Made by a program: the position numbers and the translations under genes. Shown piece by piece: positions 26,036 through 35,274 of a stretch of 64,000 bases of DNA. Under the pieces are notes generated by a model, which was given only the letters and a program-made list of their open reading frames with translations, was not told the DNA's origin and did no database searches. The DNA lies in contig NZ_JAFEMW010000002.1 of assembly GCF_016892625.1 (NCBI RefSeq), forward strand, positions 558,001-622,000, given 5' to 3'. Within the stretch, counting starts at the first letter, position 1. Every line of letters begins with the position of its first letter. The stretch comes from Brevibacterium sp. RIT 803 (lineage in GTDB: Bacteria; Actinomycetota; Actinomycetes; Actinomycetales; Brevibacteriaceae).

Positions 26036-26906
26036 CCAATCGCTCACTCGCGAAGGCAGACGGGTAGCCCTCATGTGCTATTCCCGCGGCCTGGGCCGGT
26101 TCCTCCAGCTCTTCACCGCCCAATGGCCCTACGACGATCGCCCCGCCTACGTGGGCCTGTTCCATGATCTGCCGATCTCGTGGGGAGCGGCGCCCGGCAG
26201 CGATGACGATTCCGACTACTGGGAGCGCCGCCTGCCGATGCAGCTCAAGGATCTCGCCGACGAGCGGCCGCGCACGAGTCTCTTCGACGCGATCGTCATC
26301 GACGAGGGCCAGGATTTCAGCCTGCTGTGGTGGGAGGCGGTCCAGTCCTGTCTGCGCAATCAGGTCGAGGGCATCCTCTACGTCTTCACCGATGAGAGAC
26401 AGCGGATCTTCGGCCGTGAGGGAGCCTCACCGATCACGATGAATCCCATCCAACTCGACGAGAATCTGCGCAACGCCGAACAGATCGTCGCCGGCTTCGC
26501 TGACCTCGCGTTCGAACCACCCATCCCCCGCAACGGGCCCGGTGAGGAGATCGAGTGGAGCGAGGTCGACATCGACGATGCCCTCGCCGAGGCGGATTCC
26601 CAAGTGGAATCGCTCATGGACGCCGGATGGAACCCCGGCGACATCGCACTGCTGACGACCGGCAGCAGGCACCCGGTCCAACGAGAGATCGTCGAGACCG
26701 AAGGCACCTCGGCCTATTGGGATCAGTTCTTCGCCGCCGAGGACGTCTTCTACGGCCATGTCCTCGGCTTCAAGGGCCTCGAACGCCCCGTCGTGGTGCT
26801 GTGCATCAACGGCTTCCGCGACCCCGACCGAGCATTGGACATGCTCTACGTCGGAATGTCGCGCGCGACGACGAAACTCGTCATTGTCGGTGACATGAGT
26901 GCCTGA
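26036..26906 (+). pseudogene. NERD/helicase pseudogene, 3' part
   Basis: Continuation of the gene broken at 20738. The frame reads QSLTREGRRVALMCYSRGLG and keeps helicase elements: Walker B AIVIDEGQDFSLLWW, LDENLRNAEQIV, and the final region VLGFKGLERPVVVLCINGF with MLYVGMSRATTKLVIVG. The C-terminal half is undamaged and could be translated from internal starts such as ATG 26073, but would lack the Walker A box and so ATPase activity. Intact relatives are about 530-600 residues, as in NERD-domain superfamily I helicases of unknown role. Confidence 0.88.
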
Positions 26907-26960
26907 GACCAGATCTTCGGCACCTGAGAACGAGTCACGACTCGCGCAGCACAGTGCGAT

Positions 26961-28523
26961 TCACCCTGCCAAGGTCGCAGGGTCTGGCAGCCTCCGCTTG
27001 ACCAGTTTCCCGGTCGGAGTCCGCGGCAGTTCGGACACGAAGTAGAACTCGCGGGGAATCTTGAACCGGGCCACGCGATCGACCAGCCAGCTGCTGATCT
27101 CGTCGGCCTGCCCTGCCTCGGGAACTCCATCGGCCAACTGCACAAATGCGACGGGAACCTGACCCAGCTCGTCGTCGGCCCTCCCCACCACAGCCACATC
27201 GGCGACCTGGGGCCGCAGGGCGAGCGCGTTCTCGATCTCCTGCGGGTAGATGTTGACTCCCCCGGCGATGATGAGGCCCGTGCTGCGCTCGGCGATGTAG
27301 AGGAATCTGTCCTCGTCGAGGTAGCCCATGTCCCCTGTCGTCGCCCACGTGTCCGGATGATCCGGGTGTCTGGAGGCCGCGGTCTTCGACGGGTCCTTGT
27401 AGTACTCGAACAGTGCCGACGTGGCTTCGAAGTAGATGACTCCGACCTCACCGGCAGGCAGCTCCTCTCCATCTGGTCCGCAGATGTGGACGACGCCTTT
27501 GACTCCGTCACGGCCGACCGAGCCCGGTCTTTCCAGCGCCTGCTGGCTGTCGATGATAGTCATGCCGTTGCTCTCGGTCGCGGCATAGTACTCATAGATC
27601 ACAGGGCCCCACCACTCGATCATGGCCCGTTTGACCTCGGGCGGGCAGGGTGCGGCGGCGTGGATGACGACTTTGAGACTGGAGACGTCGAAGGAGCATC
27701 GCACTTCGTCGGGCAGTTTGAGCATCCGGATGAACATCGTGGGCACCCACTGCGAGTGCGTGATACGGTGCTTCTCGATCAGGCCCAGAGCCTCCTCGGC
27801 GTCGAAGCGGGGCATGACGACGACGGTGCCGCCCTGTGAGTGCGTCGTCATCACGAACCTCAGAGGTGCCGCGTGGTAGAGAGGCGCGGGCGAGAGGTAG
27901 ACCGTCTCATCGTCGAATCCGTAGAGGGTGCGGAACAGGCTGATGAGCGGAACGTCCTCGTCCCCGATGAGCAGATCGGTGGCTCCGGGCAGGATGCCCT
28001 TCGGTCGTCCGGTCGTGCCCGAAGAGTAGAGCATGTCGTCACCGCGAGGCTCGGTCTCGGGCTGATCTGCCGAGGCGGCCGCGAGCACCGCTTCATACTC
28101 ATCCCAGTCTGCGAAGACCTCCCCCGCCTCACCGCCGGGGAGGTCATCGATGCGAATCCGGTTCTCGACCTGCTGGCACCCGGCGGCGACCTCGCTCGAT
28201 TTCTCCAATCGGGTTGAGAGGAGGATGGCTCGAGCGTCGCAGTCATCGACGATGTAGGCCGACTCCGCTGCAGTCAGGTGAGAATTGACGACCGTGATGA
28301 TCGCTCCGGTGCGCAGTGCTGCCCACAGTGCCTCAATGATCTCGAACCGGTTCTCCGCCATGACCGCAATGTGATCGCCCTTCTCAAAGCCGATCGAGCG
28401 CAGGTGGTTGGCCAACCGCAGGGACCGGTCCTCGAGTTCGCCGAAGGTGAGCACCGCCTCGGTGTCAGCCATGATGATCGCGGGTTTGTCGCGATTCTTC
28501 GCGGCCCATTTTCCTGGATACAT
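26961..28523 (-). CDS. AMP-dependent acyl-CoA synthetase
   Basis: A 520-residue acyl-CoA ligase of the ANL superfamily, which activates carboxylic acids to acyl-CoA by way of an acyl-AMP. It has the P-loop MLYSSGTTGRPKGI, YEYYAATESNGMT, the hinge region TGDMGYLDEDRFLYIAERST and the catalytic lysine in PRTPTGKLVKRR. AAGGAAG precedes ATG 28523. It lies downstream of a TetR gene on the same strand. Its acid substrate is probably one degraded by the dehydrogenases of this locus. Confidence 0.88.
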   Translation of the reverse strand: MYPGKWAAKNRDKPAIIMADTEAVLTFGELEDRSLRLANHLRSIGFEKGDHIAVMAENRFEIIEALWAALRTGAIITVVNSHLTAAESAYIVDDCDARAILLSTRLEKSSEVAAGCQQVENRIRIDDLPGGEAGEVFADWDEYEAVLAAASADQPETEPRGDDMLYSSGTTGRPKGILPGATDLLIGDEDVPLISLFRTLYGFDDETVYLSPAPLYHAAPLRFVMTTHSQGGTVVVMPRFDAEEALGLIEKHRITHSQWVPTMFIRMLKLPDEVRCSFDVSSLKVVIHAAAPCPPEVKRAMIEWWGPVIYEYYAATESNGMTIIDSQQALERPGSVGRDGVKGVVHICGPDGEELPAGEVGVIYFEATSALFEYYKDPSKTAASRHPDHPDTWATTGDMGYLDEDRFLYIAERSTGLIIAGGVNIYPQEIENALALRPQVADVAVVGRADDELGQVPVAFVQLADGVPEAGQADEISSWLVDRVARFKIPREFYFVSELPRTPTGKLVKRRLPDPATLAG

Positions 28524-28567
28524 GTCACTTCCTTGTCATCGTCGACATCGGTGGTCATCGGCTCGGT

Positions 28568-29236
28568 TCAGGCTCGGTCCTCGGCAGGTGCATCGGTCAG
28601 GAGTGATCTGGCGATCTGCTGCCAGGTTGCGATCATCGGTTCGGTTTGGGGGTCGAGATGAGAGAACGTGTAGGTTACGGCCATTCCCCGCATGCTCGAG
28701 AAGAGCACGGAGAACATGTGGTCATACCCTGGCTGTGCTGCGATGACCGGGCCGAACAGCTCGCGGGCGTTGTCCCTCACTCTCTCGAACACGTTCTTCT
28801 CGTGCGCTCTGACCTTGTCGGCGAGCGCATCGTCGGTCCGCGACGCGATCCACAGCTCGAGTGCGGTGAAGAAACTCGAGTGCATCAGTCCCGCCCACAG
28901 GGTCGTTACGGCCCAGTCGGAGCGAGGCCCCGCCTCGCCGGCGGGCGGATGCCCTCTGACCAGGGACCGGCTAAAGTCGTCGGTGCGGTCTTCGAGATTC
29001 CGGTTCAGACGCTGTTGCCCGAGTCGCGCGACCGCGGCCGTGAGCAGCTCCCGCTTCGACGGAAAATGGTGTAGAAGCCTGCCCCGGGTCACGCCGGCCC
29101 TGGCCTGGATCTTCATCGTGGTCGTCGCCGAATATCCTTCGGCGAGAAGGCATTCGATCGTCGCATCGAGGATGAGCTCCTTCGATCGTGCGGTCCGATC
29201 CGCCTGACCCACGCGGTCGGGCTGACTCACAGTCAC
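28568..29236 (-). CDS. TetR-family transcriptional regulator
   Basis: A 222-residue TetR regulator. The N-terminal helix-turn-helix (residues 15-62) has ILDATIECLLAEGYSATTTM and RAGVTRGRLLHHFPSKRELL. The C-terminal ligand domain is not assignable. The start is GTG at 29236, overlapping the stop of the deleted SDR gene by four bases (GTGA). It is a candidate regulator of this acyl-CoA locus, whose palindromic site at 33314-33327 is of TetR style. Confidence 0.87.
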   Translation of the reverse strand: MTVSQPDRVGQADRTARSKELILDATIECLLAEGYSATTTMKIQARAGVTRGRLLHHFPSKRELLTAAVARLGQQRLNRNLEDRTDDFSRSLVRGHPPAGEAGPRSDWAVTTLWAGLMHSSFFTALELWIASRTDDALADKVRAHEKNVFERVRDNARELFGPVIAAQPGYDHMFSVLFSSMRGMAVTYTFSHLDPQTEPMIATWQQIARSLLTDAPAEDRA

Positions 29237-29637
29237 TTCGGGGCCCCCAGGCTCGTCAGCGTCTCCTCGGAGGCCCCCTGCATCAGCGGTGTCTTGAACG
29301 TGCCGGGACCGATGGAAATCACCCGGATCTTGCTGCTGGCCAGATCGCGGGCGACCGGCAGAGTCGCACCCCCAATGCCAGCACAGTTGACGACGACGCG
29401 CAGCGGACCCATCGCAGCGGCGGCATCGACAGCGTCCTGGACCTGCTCATCACTGGTGACGTCGGCTGCGAAGAAACTCGCGTTCTCGCCGAGTTCGGGT
29501 GCGGCATCGTCCCCGAGTGAGCTCGGCAGGTCGACAATGAGCACTTTGCCCCCTGCCGCCAGCAGTCGCGTCGCCGTGGCCAGGCCGAGCCCTGAGGCTC
29601 CGCCGGTGATGAAAGCAACCTGGTCGTGAATCTCCAT
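29233..29637 (-). pseudogene. Internally deleted short-chain dehydrogenase (SDR)
   Basis: 134 residues compared with about 255 for the family (type II hydroxyacyl-CoA dehydrogenase-like). The dinucleotide site AFITGGASGLGLATATRLL and VVNCAGIGG are intact. The sequence then jumps to LPVARDLASSKIRVISIGPG, a segment that normally follows the catalytic Ser-Tyr-x3-Lys. The catalytic core, about 70 residues, is missing in frame, and the C-terminus is cut at SLGAPK. AGAGGAG precedes ATG 29637. It can bind cofactor at most. The open frame is preserved, which keeps coupling to the TetR gene. Confidence 0.8.
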
Positions 29638-29871
29638 CTGATGACTCCTCTGCGTTCGACTCTGCATCCGCCGAGACCACCACCTGGCGAACTTACGGTC
29701 TGTCTTGACTGTTTCTCATCTTCGTGAAAATCTTAACGCACGATCAGTTATCTGGGTCACATTTTCCGCAGCGGATTTCCTCGCCACCCGGCGCTGAAAC
29801 CGGCGCAGGAACCGGCGCTGAAGCTGGCGTAGGTACCCGCACCGCACGATCACCGTCACAGAGGAGCACAG

Positions 29872-31014
29872 TTGAACGACGCAGTCATCGTCGCCGCGCG
29901 ACGCACACCGACCGGCAAGCGCAAGGGCATGCTCTCGGGCATCCACCCGGCCGACCTGGGCGCCACCGCCGTGGCCGACGTCGTTGCCCAGACAGGAATC
30001 GATCCGGCAGCCATCGACGACGTCATCTTCGGATGCGTATCCCAGTCCGGCGAACAGACCGGTGACATCGCACGCACCGTCGCCCTCTCCGCCGGACTCC
30101 CCGAGTCAGTGCCCGGCGTGACCGTCGACCGACAATGCGGCTCCTCGCAGCAGGCCGTGCACTTCGCTGCCGCCGGGCTCATCGCCGGTCAGTACGATGT
30201 CGTCGTCGCAGGCGGCGTCGAGTCCATGTCCCGCGTACCCATGGGCTCATCTGCCGCCGGCGCGTCCCCCCACGGTGAGAAGTTCAACGCCCGCTATGAC
30301 AACGTCAAGCCGAACCAGGGCATCGGCGCTGAGATGATCGCCGAACAGTGGAAGCTCAGCCGCACCCAGCTCGACGAACTCGCCGTGCGCTCCCATGAAC
30401 TCGCAGCCGCTGCCACCGATGCCGGTCGCTTCGACTCACAGGTCATTCCCGTCCCCACGCAGGCCGGAGAGGTCGGAACCGATGAGGGCATCCGCCGTGG
30501 CACCAGCGTGGACACGCTGGCCGGCCTCGACACCGTATTCAAACAGGACGGCGTCGTCACTGCAGGCAACGCCTCCCAGATCTCCGACGGTTCGGCAGCC
30601 CTGCTGCTGATGACCTCGGCCAAGGCCAAGGAATTGGGCCTGACTCCGATCGCGAAGGTGCATACAGCCGTCCTCGCCGGCTCCGATCCCCTCATCATGC
30701 TCACCGGCCCCATCCTCGCGACTGCGAAGGCGCTGAAGAGGTCCGGGCTCTCCATCGACGACATCGGAGTCTTCGAGATCAACGAAGCCTTCGCTTCGGT
30801 GCCCCTGGCTTGGCTGGCCGAGACTGGTGCTGACATCAACCGCCTCAACCCCAATGGCGGGGCCATCGCACTGGGCCACCCCCTCGGCGGCTCGGGTGCG
30901 AGGCTGATGACGACGATGATCCACCACATGCAGCAGCAGGGGATCCGCTACGGCCTGCAATCGATGTGCGAGGGCGGCGGACAGGCCAACGCCACCATCC
31001 TCGAACTGCTCTGA
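29872..31014 (+). CDS. Acetyl-CoA acetyltransferase (thiolase)
   Basis: A 380-residue thiolase of the degradative type. The nucleophilic Cys89 is in VDRQCGSSQQ. The catalytic His is in GHPLGGSGAR and the base Cys in CEGGGQANA near the C-terminus. NEAFASVPLAW is also conserved. It starts with TTG at 29872, 6 nt after GAGGAG. It is divergent from the SDR-TetR-ligase genes and followed 37 bp later by an acyl-CoA dehydrogenase. The promoter region of about 230 bp contains repeated ACCGGCGC-type units at 29790-29835. Its role is the last thiolytic step of beta-oxidation. Confidence 0.9.
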   Translation: MNDAVIVAARRTPTGKRKGMLSGIHPADLGATAVADVVAQTGIDPAAIDDVIFGCVSQSGEQTGDIARTVALSAGLPESVPGVTVDRQCGSSQQAVHFAAAGLIAGQYDVVVAGGVESMSRVPMGSSAAGASPHGEKFNARYDNVKPNQGIGAEMIAEQWKLSRTQLDELAVRSHELAAAATDAGRFDSQVIPVPTQAGEVGTDEGIRRGTSVDTLAGLDTVFKQDGVVTAGNASQISDGSAALLLMTSAKAKELGLTPIAKVHTAVLAGSDPLIMLTGPILATAKALKRSGLSIDDIGVFEINEAFASVPLAWLAETGADINRLNPNGGAIALGHPLGGSGARLMTTMIHHMQQQGIRYGLQSMCEGGGQANATILELL

Positions 31015-31051
31015 AACTGCTTGAACCCGATCGACGAAGAGGACACCACCT

Positions 31052-32218
31052 GTGAAGAGACACCTGTACAACGAGGACCACGAAGCCTTCCGCAGCACCG
31101 TCGCGACTTTCCTCGACCGTGAAGTCGTACCCCATGTCGAGGCCTGGGAGGAAGACCATCTCGTCGACAGATCGATGTGGAAGAAGGCCGCCGAGGCGGG
31201 CGTCATCGGCCTGACCATCCCCGAGGAATTCGGTGGGGCCGGGGTCGATGACTTCCGGTTCGAGATGGTCCGCAGCGAAGAGATCGCCCGCCGAGGCGTC
31301 GGCGGGACGACGAGTGGATGGGGCGTGTCCGACGGCATCGTTCCCGGCTATCTTCTGGCCTTCGGCACCCAGGCTCAGAAAGAGAAGTACCTGCCGCGCC
31401 TGGCCTCGGGCGAATCGATCGGTGCGATCGCCATGACCGAACCGAATGCCGGCTCGGACCTCCAGGGCATCACGACCAAGGCCGTACGCGACGGCGAGAG
31501 CTGGGTGATCAACGGCGCGAAGACCTTCATCACCAACGGCTGTCACTGCGACTTCGTCATCGTCGTCGCACGCACCAACCCCGATGCCAAACCGTCCCAG
31601 GGCACGTCCCTGTTCATCGTCGATGACGGCACACCGGGCTTCGAACGAGGACGCAAGCTCAAGAAGCTGGGCATGGATGCCCAGGACACCTCGGAGCTGT
31701 CGTTCTCCGATGTGCGCGTGCCCGCCGATGCCCTCCTCGGCGAGCTCGACCAAGGCTTCATCCACCTTATGGTCAATCTGCCGACCGAACGCATGCTCAT
31801 CGGATCCGGGACTTTGGCGGGCGCCAGAGCAGCACTTGCCTGGACAGGCGAGTACGTCTTCACCAGGCCGGCTTTCGGGCAGACGATCGGTGACTTCCAG
31901 AACACCCGTTTCGAGCTCGCCGAGCTCGAGACTCGCGTCGATGCCCTCGAAGCATTCGTCGACCGCTGCGCCCTGGCGCTCAACGCCGGAGAACTGTCTC
32001 CCGTCGATGCGGCCAAGGCGAAGTACCTCGGGTCTGATCTCGAGATCGAGGTCATCAACCGGTGCCTGCAGCTGTTCGGCGGCTATGGCTACATGCTCGA
32101 ATACCCGATCACCCGAGCGTTCAAGGACAGCCGGGTCCAAGCGATCTTCGGCGGGTCGAACGAGGTGATGAAGGAACTCGTCGGCCGCGATATCGCCAAG
32201 CGCTACCGCAGGAAGTAG
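31052..32218 (+). CDS. Acyl-CoA dehydrogenase
   Basis: A 388-residue acyl-CoA dehydrogenase. It shows AMTEPNAGSDLQGITTKA in the FAD/substrate domain, LFGGYGYMLEYPITRAFKDS, and the C-terminal AIFGGSNEVMKELVGRDIAKR. The usual Y-E-G-T catalytic Glu position reads F-G-G-S, so the base is probably elsewhere, as in long-chain and isovaleryl enzymes. The start is GTG 31052, after GAGGA. Its stop abuts the stop of the convergent MDR gene without a spacer (32218/32219). It follows the thiolase in one transcript. Confidence 0.88.
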   Translation: MKRHLYNEDHEAFRSTVATFLDREVVPHVEAWEEDHLVDRSMWKKAAEAGVIGLTIPEEFGGAGVDDFRFEMVRSEEIARRGVGGTTSGWGVSDGIVPGYLLAFGTQAQKEKYLPRLASGESIGAIAMTEPNAGSDLQGITTKAVRDGESWVINGAKTFITNGCHCDFVIVVARTNPDAKPSQGTSLFIVDDGTPGFERGRKLKKLGMDAQDTSELSFSDVRVPADALLGELDQGFIHLMVNLPTERMLIGSGTLAGARAALAWTGEYVFTRPAFGQTIGDFQNTRFELAELETRVDALEAFVDRCALALNAGELSPVDAAKAKYLGSDLEIEVINRCLQLFGGYGYMLEYPITRAFKDSRVQAIFGGSNEVMKELVGRDIAKRYRRK

Positions 32219-33190
32219 TCACTCGCCGTTGATTTCGAGGAGGACCTTTCCCTGGACGCTGCGGGAGTCGAGTTCGCCGATCGCGGTCGCAGCGTCGCTG
32301 AGCGGGTAGGTACCGTGGATCGCGGGATTGAGCTTGCCCGCAGCCACATACTCAGCGATCGCATCCCACTGTTCGGCGATGTAGCCTGGCCGCTCGCGGG
32401 TCGCGGCACCCCAAGCCACACCGTCGACGGAGATGTTCTTCAGCAGCAGACGGTTGACCTTCACCGAGGGGATCTCACCAGCGGTGAATCCGAGGACGAG
32501 CAGTCGGCCGTAGGGCGCGAGGACTCGGGTCGAGTCCGTGAAGCGGTCCCCGCCGACCGGGTCGAAGACATAGTCGACTCCGTTCGGGCAGATCTCCTTG
32601 GTCGCGTCCTTGAAGCCCTCTGCCATGACCACATGTGTGGCGCCGAGCTCGCGCACGGTCTGGGCCTTCGCCTCAGTCGAGACCACGCCGATGACCTCGA
32701 GGCCGATGGCCAGCGCCATCTGCACCGCCGCCGATCCGAGTCCCCCGGCTGCGCCATGGACGAGGATGGACTGTCCGGCCTTCGCCTGCGCCCTCAAGCG
32801 CAGCGCGAAGTCCGCGGTGAGCACGTTCATCGGCATTCCAGCAGCGTGCGCCAGGCTGATTTCATCAGGCACAGGCACTGTCTGCTCGTCGGAGGCGACC
32901 ATGAACTCCGCGAATGAGCCTTTGCCGGGAATCGCAGCCACACGGTCACCGACGGAGAACCGGGACCCAGGACCCGTTTCGGCGACGATGCCGGCGGCCT
33001 CCGACCCGAGGACGAAGGGCAGGTCGTGCTTGACCTGGTACATGCCCCTAGTCTGGAGCAGTTCAGGGAAAGTCACACCGGCATAGGCGACCTCGATAAG
33101 GACCTCGCCCTGCCCCGGAGTCGGCCGGTCGACTTCGGCAAACTCGACATCGTCTGGTCCGGTCAGGGTCGCAACGCGAATGGCTCTCAT
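32219..33190 (-). CDS. NADPH:quinone oxidoreductase-like MDR protein
   Basis: A 323-residue MDR protein without zinc ligands. It starts MRAIRVATLTGPDDVEFAEV, has VLGSEAAGIV for the GroES-like domain and SILVHGAAGGLGSAAVQMAL for NADPH. GAGG precedes ATG 33190; the 18-residue upstream extension lacks a site. It belongs to the branch including enoyl-CoA/quinone reductases, so it may reduce a 2-enoyl intermediate of the locus. It is divergent from the APH-like gene at 33341. Confidence 0.85.
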   Translation of the reverse strand: MRAIRVATLTGPDDVEFAEVDRPTPGQGEVLIEVAYAGVTFPELLQTRGMYQVKHDLPFVLGSEAAGIVAETGPGSRFSVGDRVAAIPGKGSFAEFMVASDEQTVPVPDEISLAHAAGMPMNVLTADFALRLRAQAKAGQSILVHGAAGGLGSAAVQMALAIGLEVIGVVSTEAKAQTVRELGATHVVMAEGFKDATKEICPNGVDYVFDPVGGDRFTDSTRVLAPYGRLLVLGFTAGEIPSVKVNRLLLKNISVDGVAWGAATRERPGYIAEQWDAIAEYVAAGKLNPAIHGTYPLSDAATAIGELDSRSVQGKVLLEINGE

Positions 33191-33275
33191 GATTTCCTCA
33201 CTGTGGATGAAAGAGGCGTGGGATGACCCACTCATCACTATCACATTCGGTGGTGACCGGCATCACGATTTCAGC

Positions 33276-33304
33276 TTGACTCCCACGCCCGGGTTGAATA
33301 CTGT
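33276..33304 (+). promoter_or_regulatory. Sigma-70-type promoter of the APH-SDR-ACAD-ligase operon
   Basis: TTGACT at 33276-33281, a 17-bp spacer, and TACTGT at 33299-33304. The start codon of the first gene is 36 bp downstream. Transcription would start near 33311, just before or inside the palindrome at 33314-33327. Confidence 0.6.
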
Positions 33305-33313
33305 GATTGAAAC

Positions 33314-33327
33314 TGAACGATTGTTCA
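33314..33327. promoter_or_regulatory. TetR-type operator candidate over the transcription start
   Basis: TGAAC-GATT-GTTCA is a perfect inverted repeat 9 bp downstream of the -10 box, so a bound repressor would block initiation. The TGAAC/GTTCA arms resemble operators of TetR-type fatty-acid and acyl-CoA regulators. The TetR protein at 28568-29236 is a candidate binder (inference). Confidence 0.5.
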
Positions 33328-33340
33328 CTCGGGAGGGTCG

Positions 33341-34378
33341 ATGTTGACCACAGCACCTGCAGGATTCGATCCCTCAGCCATCGGGCGATGGCTTGAGGAC
33401 CGGTTCGGAGTCACGGACTTCGACGTCGAAGTCATGTCCATCGGACGCTCAAATCTCACCTTCACGATCACCGTGGACGGACTCCCGCGCTGGGTGCTCC
33501 GACGTCCACCGCTCGGTCACTCCGGTGGAAGTGCCCACAACGTCTCCCGGGAGGGTCGGATCATGGCAGCGCTGTCTGACAGCCGCGTGCCCGTCCCCCA
33601 CGTCATCGACATCGTCGACGATCCTGAGGTCCTCGACGTGCCCTTCGTCTTCATGGATCACTGCCCCGGGTTCGCCATCAATGAACCCTCTGATTGGGCG
33701 CGGATACCTGCCGGACCGGGACCGGACGACAAGCGTTCGTGCGCGTTCGGCATGGTCGATACGCTGGCGGCGATCCATCGAGTCGACATCGACGAGGTGG
33801 GGCTCGGTGACCTGCGCCGAAACGGCGGCCTCATCGAACGGCAGCTGCGACGCTGGCTTGGGCAGGTCGAAGAGATCTCCATGCGCGATATCCCCATCAT
33901 CCGTGAGGTCCACGACGCTCTGGCCCAGAGAATGCCAGATCCGGCTGGCAGCCCCGTTGGCCTGGCTCACGGCGACTTCAAACCCAACAACATGATCTTC
34001 GCCCCCGACGGCGGTGTCAACGCGGTCGTCGATTGGGAGCTCACAGCAGTCGGCGAGGTGCTCACCGACCTGGGGTACTTCGTCGCGATGCTCACAGTGC
34101 CCACGGACTACACGAGCATCTGGGTGCCGACCCCCGAACTCGGTTTCCCGGAGGCAGAGGAGATCATCGACCACTACCAAGAGGTCAGCGGACACGAGGT
34201 TCACGACGTCGGCTACTACGAGGCCTTCGCGATGTGGAAGCTCGCATGCATCCGCGAAGGTGTCTACACTCGCCTGGTGACCGGCAAGATGGGCGACCTC
34301 GACCTCGATCCGGAAACCGCCGGCGCCGGTGTCGAAGACCTCGCTCGCCAGGCTCTGACGCTTCTGGAGAAATCATGA
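33341..34378 (+). CDS. APH-family phosphotransferase (acyl-CoA dehydrogenase 10/11-like kinase)
   Basis: A 345-residue protein of the aminoglycoside phosphotransferase/choline kinase fold. The ATP domain has SNLTFTIT and WVLRRPPLGH; the catalytic loop is GLAHGDFKPNNMIF and the metal motif AVVDWELTAVGEVLTDLGY. In animals such domains occur in ACAD10/ACAD11, where they phosphorylate 4-hydroxyacyl-CoAs so that a dehydrogenase can remove the hydroxyl. Here the kinase opens an operon with an SDR, an acyl-CoA dehydrogenase and a ligase, which fits the same job. GGGAGG precedes ATG 33341. Confidence 0.85.
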   Translation: MLTTAPAGFDPSAIGRWLEDRFGVTDFDVEVMSIGRSNLTFTITVDGLPRWVLRRPPLGHSGGSAHNVSREGRIMAALSDSRVPVPHVIDIVDDPEVLDVPFVFMDHCPGFAINEPSDWARIPAGPGPDDKRSCAFGMVDTLAAIHRVDIDEVGLGDLRRNGGLIERQLRRWLGQVEEISMRDIPIIREVHDALAQRMPDPAGSPVGLAHGDFKPNNMIFAPDGGVNAVVDWELTAVGEVLTDLGYFVAMLTVPTDYTSIWVPTPELGFPEAEEIIDHYQEVSGHEVHDVGYYEAFAMWKLACIREGVYTRLVTGKMGDLDLDPETAGAGVEDLARQALTLLEKS

Positions 34379-35274
34379 CCGCGCCTGAGGACAACACGAA
34401 GGCCACCATCGGTGACATGAGGGCCTCCGGCGACGGTGTGAAGAGCCCCCTTGCAGACAAGCGCGTCATCGTCACCGGCGGCGCCGGCGGGATCGGTGCG
34501 GCGTTGGCGACCGAACTGATCGCCCGCGGTGCCCGAGTGGTCCTCGCCGATCTCGCCCCCGCAGTCACCGACACCGCTCTGGGTCTCGGCTCCCCCGCCG
34601 CAGTCCACGCGTGGGTGGGCGACGTATCCTCGGTCGACGGAATCGACGATCTCATCGCCTTCGCCGACGACCGCCTCGGCGGGGTCGACATATACTTCGC
34701 GAACGCCGGCATCATCGGCCCCGCGGGACTCGGTGATTCCGACGGCGATTGGGACGCGATCATCGACGTCAACCTGCGCGCCCACATTCGTGCAGCCCAA
34801 GCCCTCATCCCCCGCTGGCAGAACGCCGGGGCAGGATATTTCGTTGCGACCGCCTCGGCGGCGGGCCTGCTCACACAGATCGGCTCGGCCGCGTATTCGG
34901 TGACGAAGCACGCCTCGGTCGGGTTCGCCGAATGGCTGTCCCTGACCTACCGCGATGACGGAATCCGGGCCTCGGTCATCGCTCCGATGGGCGTCGACAC
35001 CGACCTGCTGCGCGCCAGTGGTGCCGACGGGCCCGCACAGGCAGCAGTCACCGAAGCCGGCACGGTGCTCACACCCAGCGCCGTCGCGAATGTCGCCCTC
35101 GATGCCGTCGAAGCAGAGCAGTTCCTCATCCTCCCCCATCCCGAGGTGCTCGACATGTACCGCATGAAGGGCAGCGACTACGACCGCTGGCTCAAAGGCA
35201 TGAGCCGGTATCAGCACCGTCTCAACGAAGCGAACCGACTCAAAGAGGAGACCACACATGCTGGAAACGACTGA
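34375..35274 (+). CDS. Short-chain dehydrogenase/reductase (SDR)
   Basis: A 299-residue classical SDR with an N-terminal extension of about 25 residues. Cofactor motif VIVTGGAGGIGAALA, NAG in FANAGIIGP, Ser in ATASAAGLL and the catalytic YSVTK are intact. The start overlaps the kinase stop (ATGA at 34375-34378), and the stop overlaps the next gene by 17 bp. It probably oxidises a hydroxyacyl intermediate. Unlike the deleted SDR at 29233, this one looks functional. Confidence 0.88.
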   Translation: MTAPEDNTKATIGDMRASGDGVKSPLADKRVIVTGGAGGIGAALATELIARGARVVLADLAPAVTDTALGLGSPAAVHAWVGDVSSVDGIDDLIAFADDRLGGVDIYFANAGIIGPAGLGDSDGDWDAIIDVNLRAHIRAAQALIPRWQNAGAGYFVATASAAGLLTQIGSAAYSVTKHASVGFAEWLSLTYRDDGIRASVIAPMGVDTDLLRASGADGPAQAAVTEAGTVLTPSAVANVALDAVEAEQFLILPHPEVLDMYRMKGSDYDRWLKGMSRYQHRLNEANRLKEETTHAGND

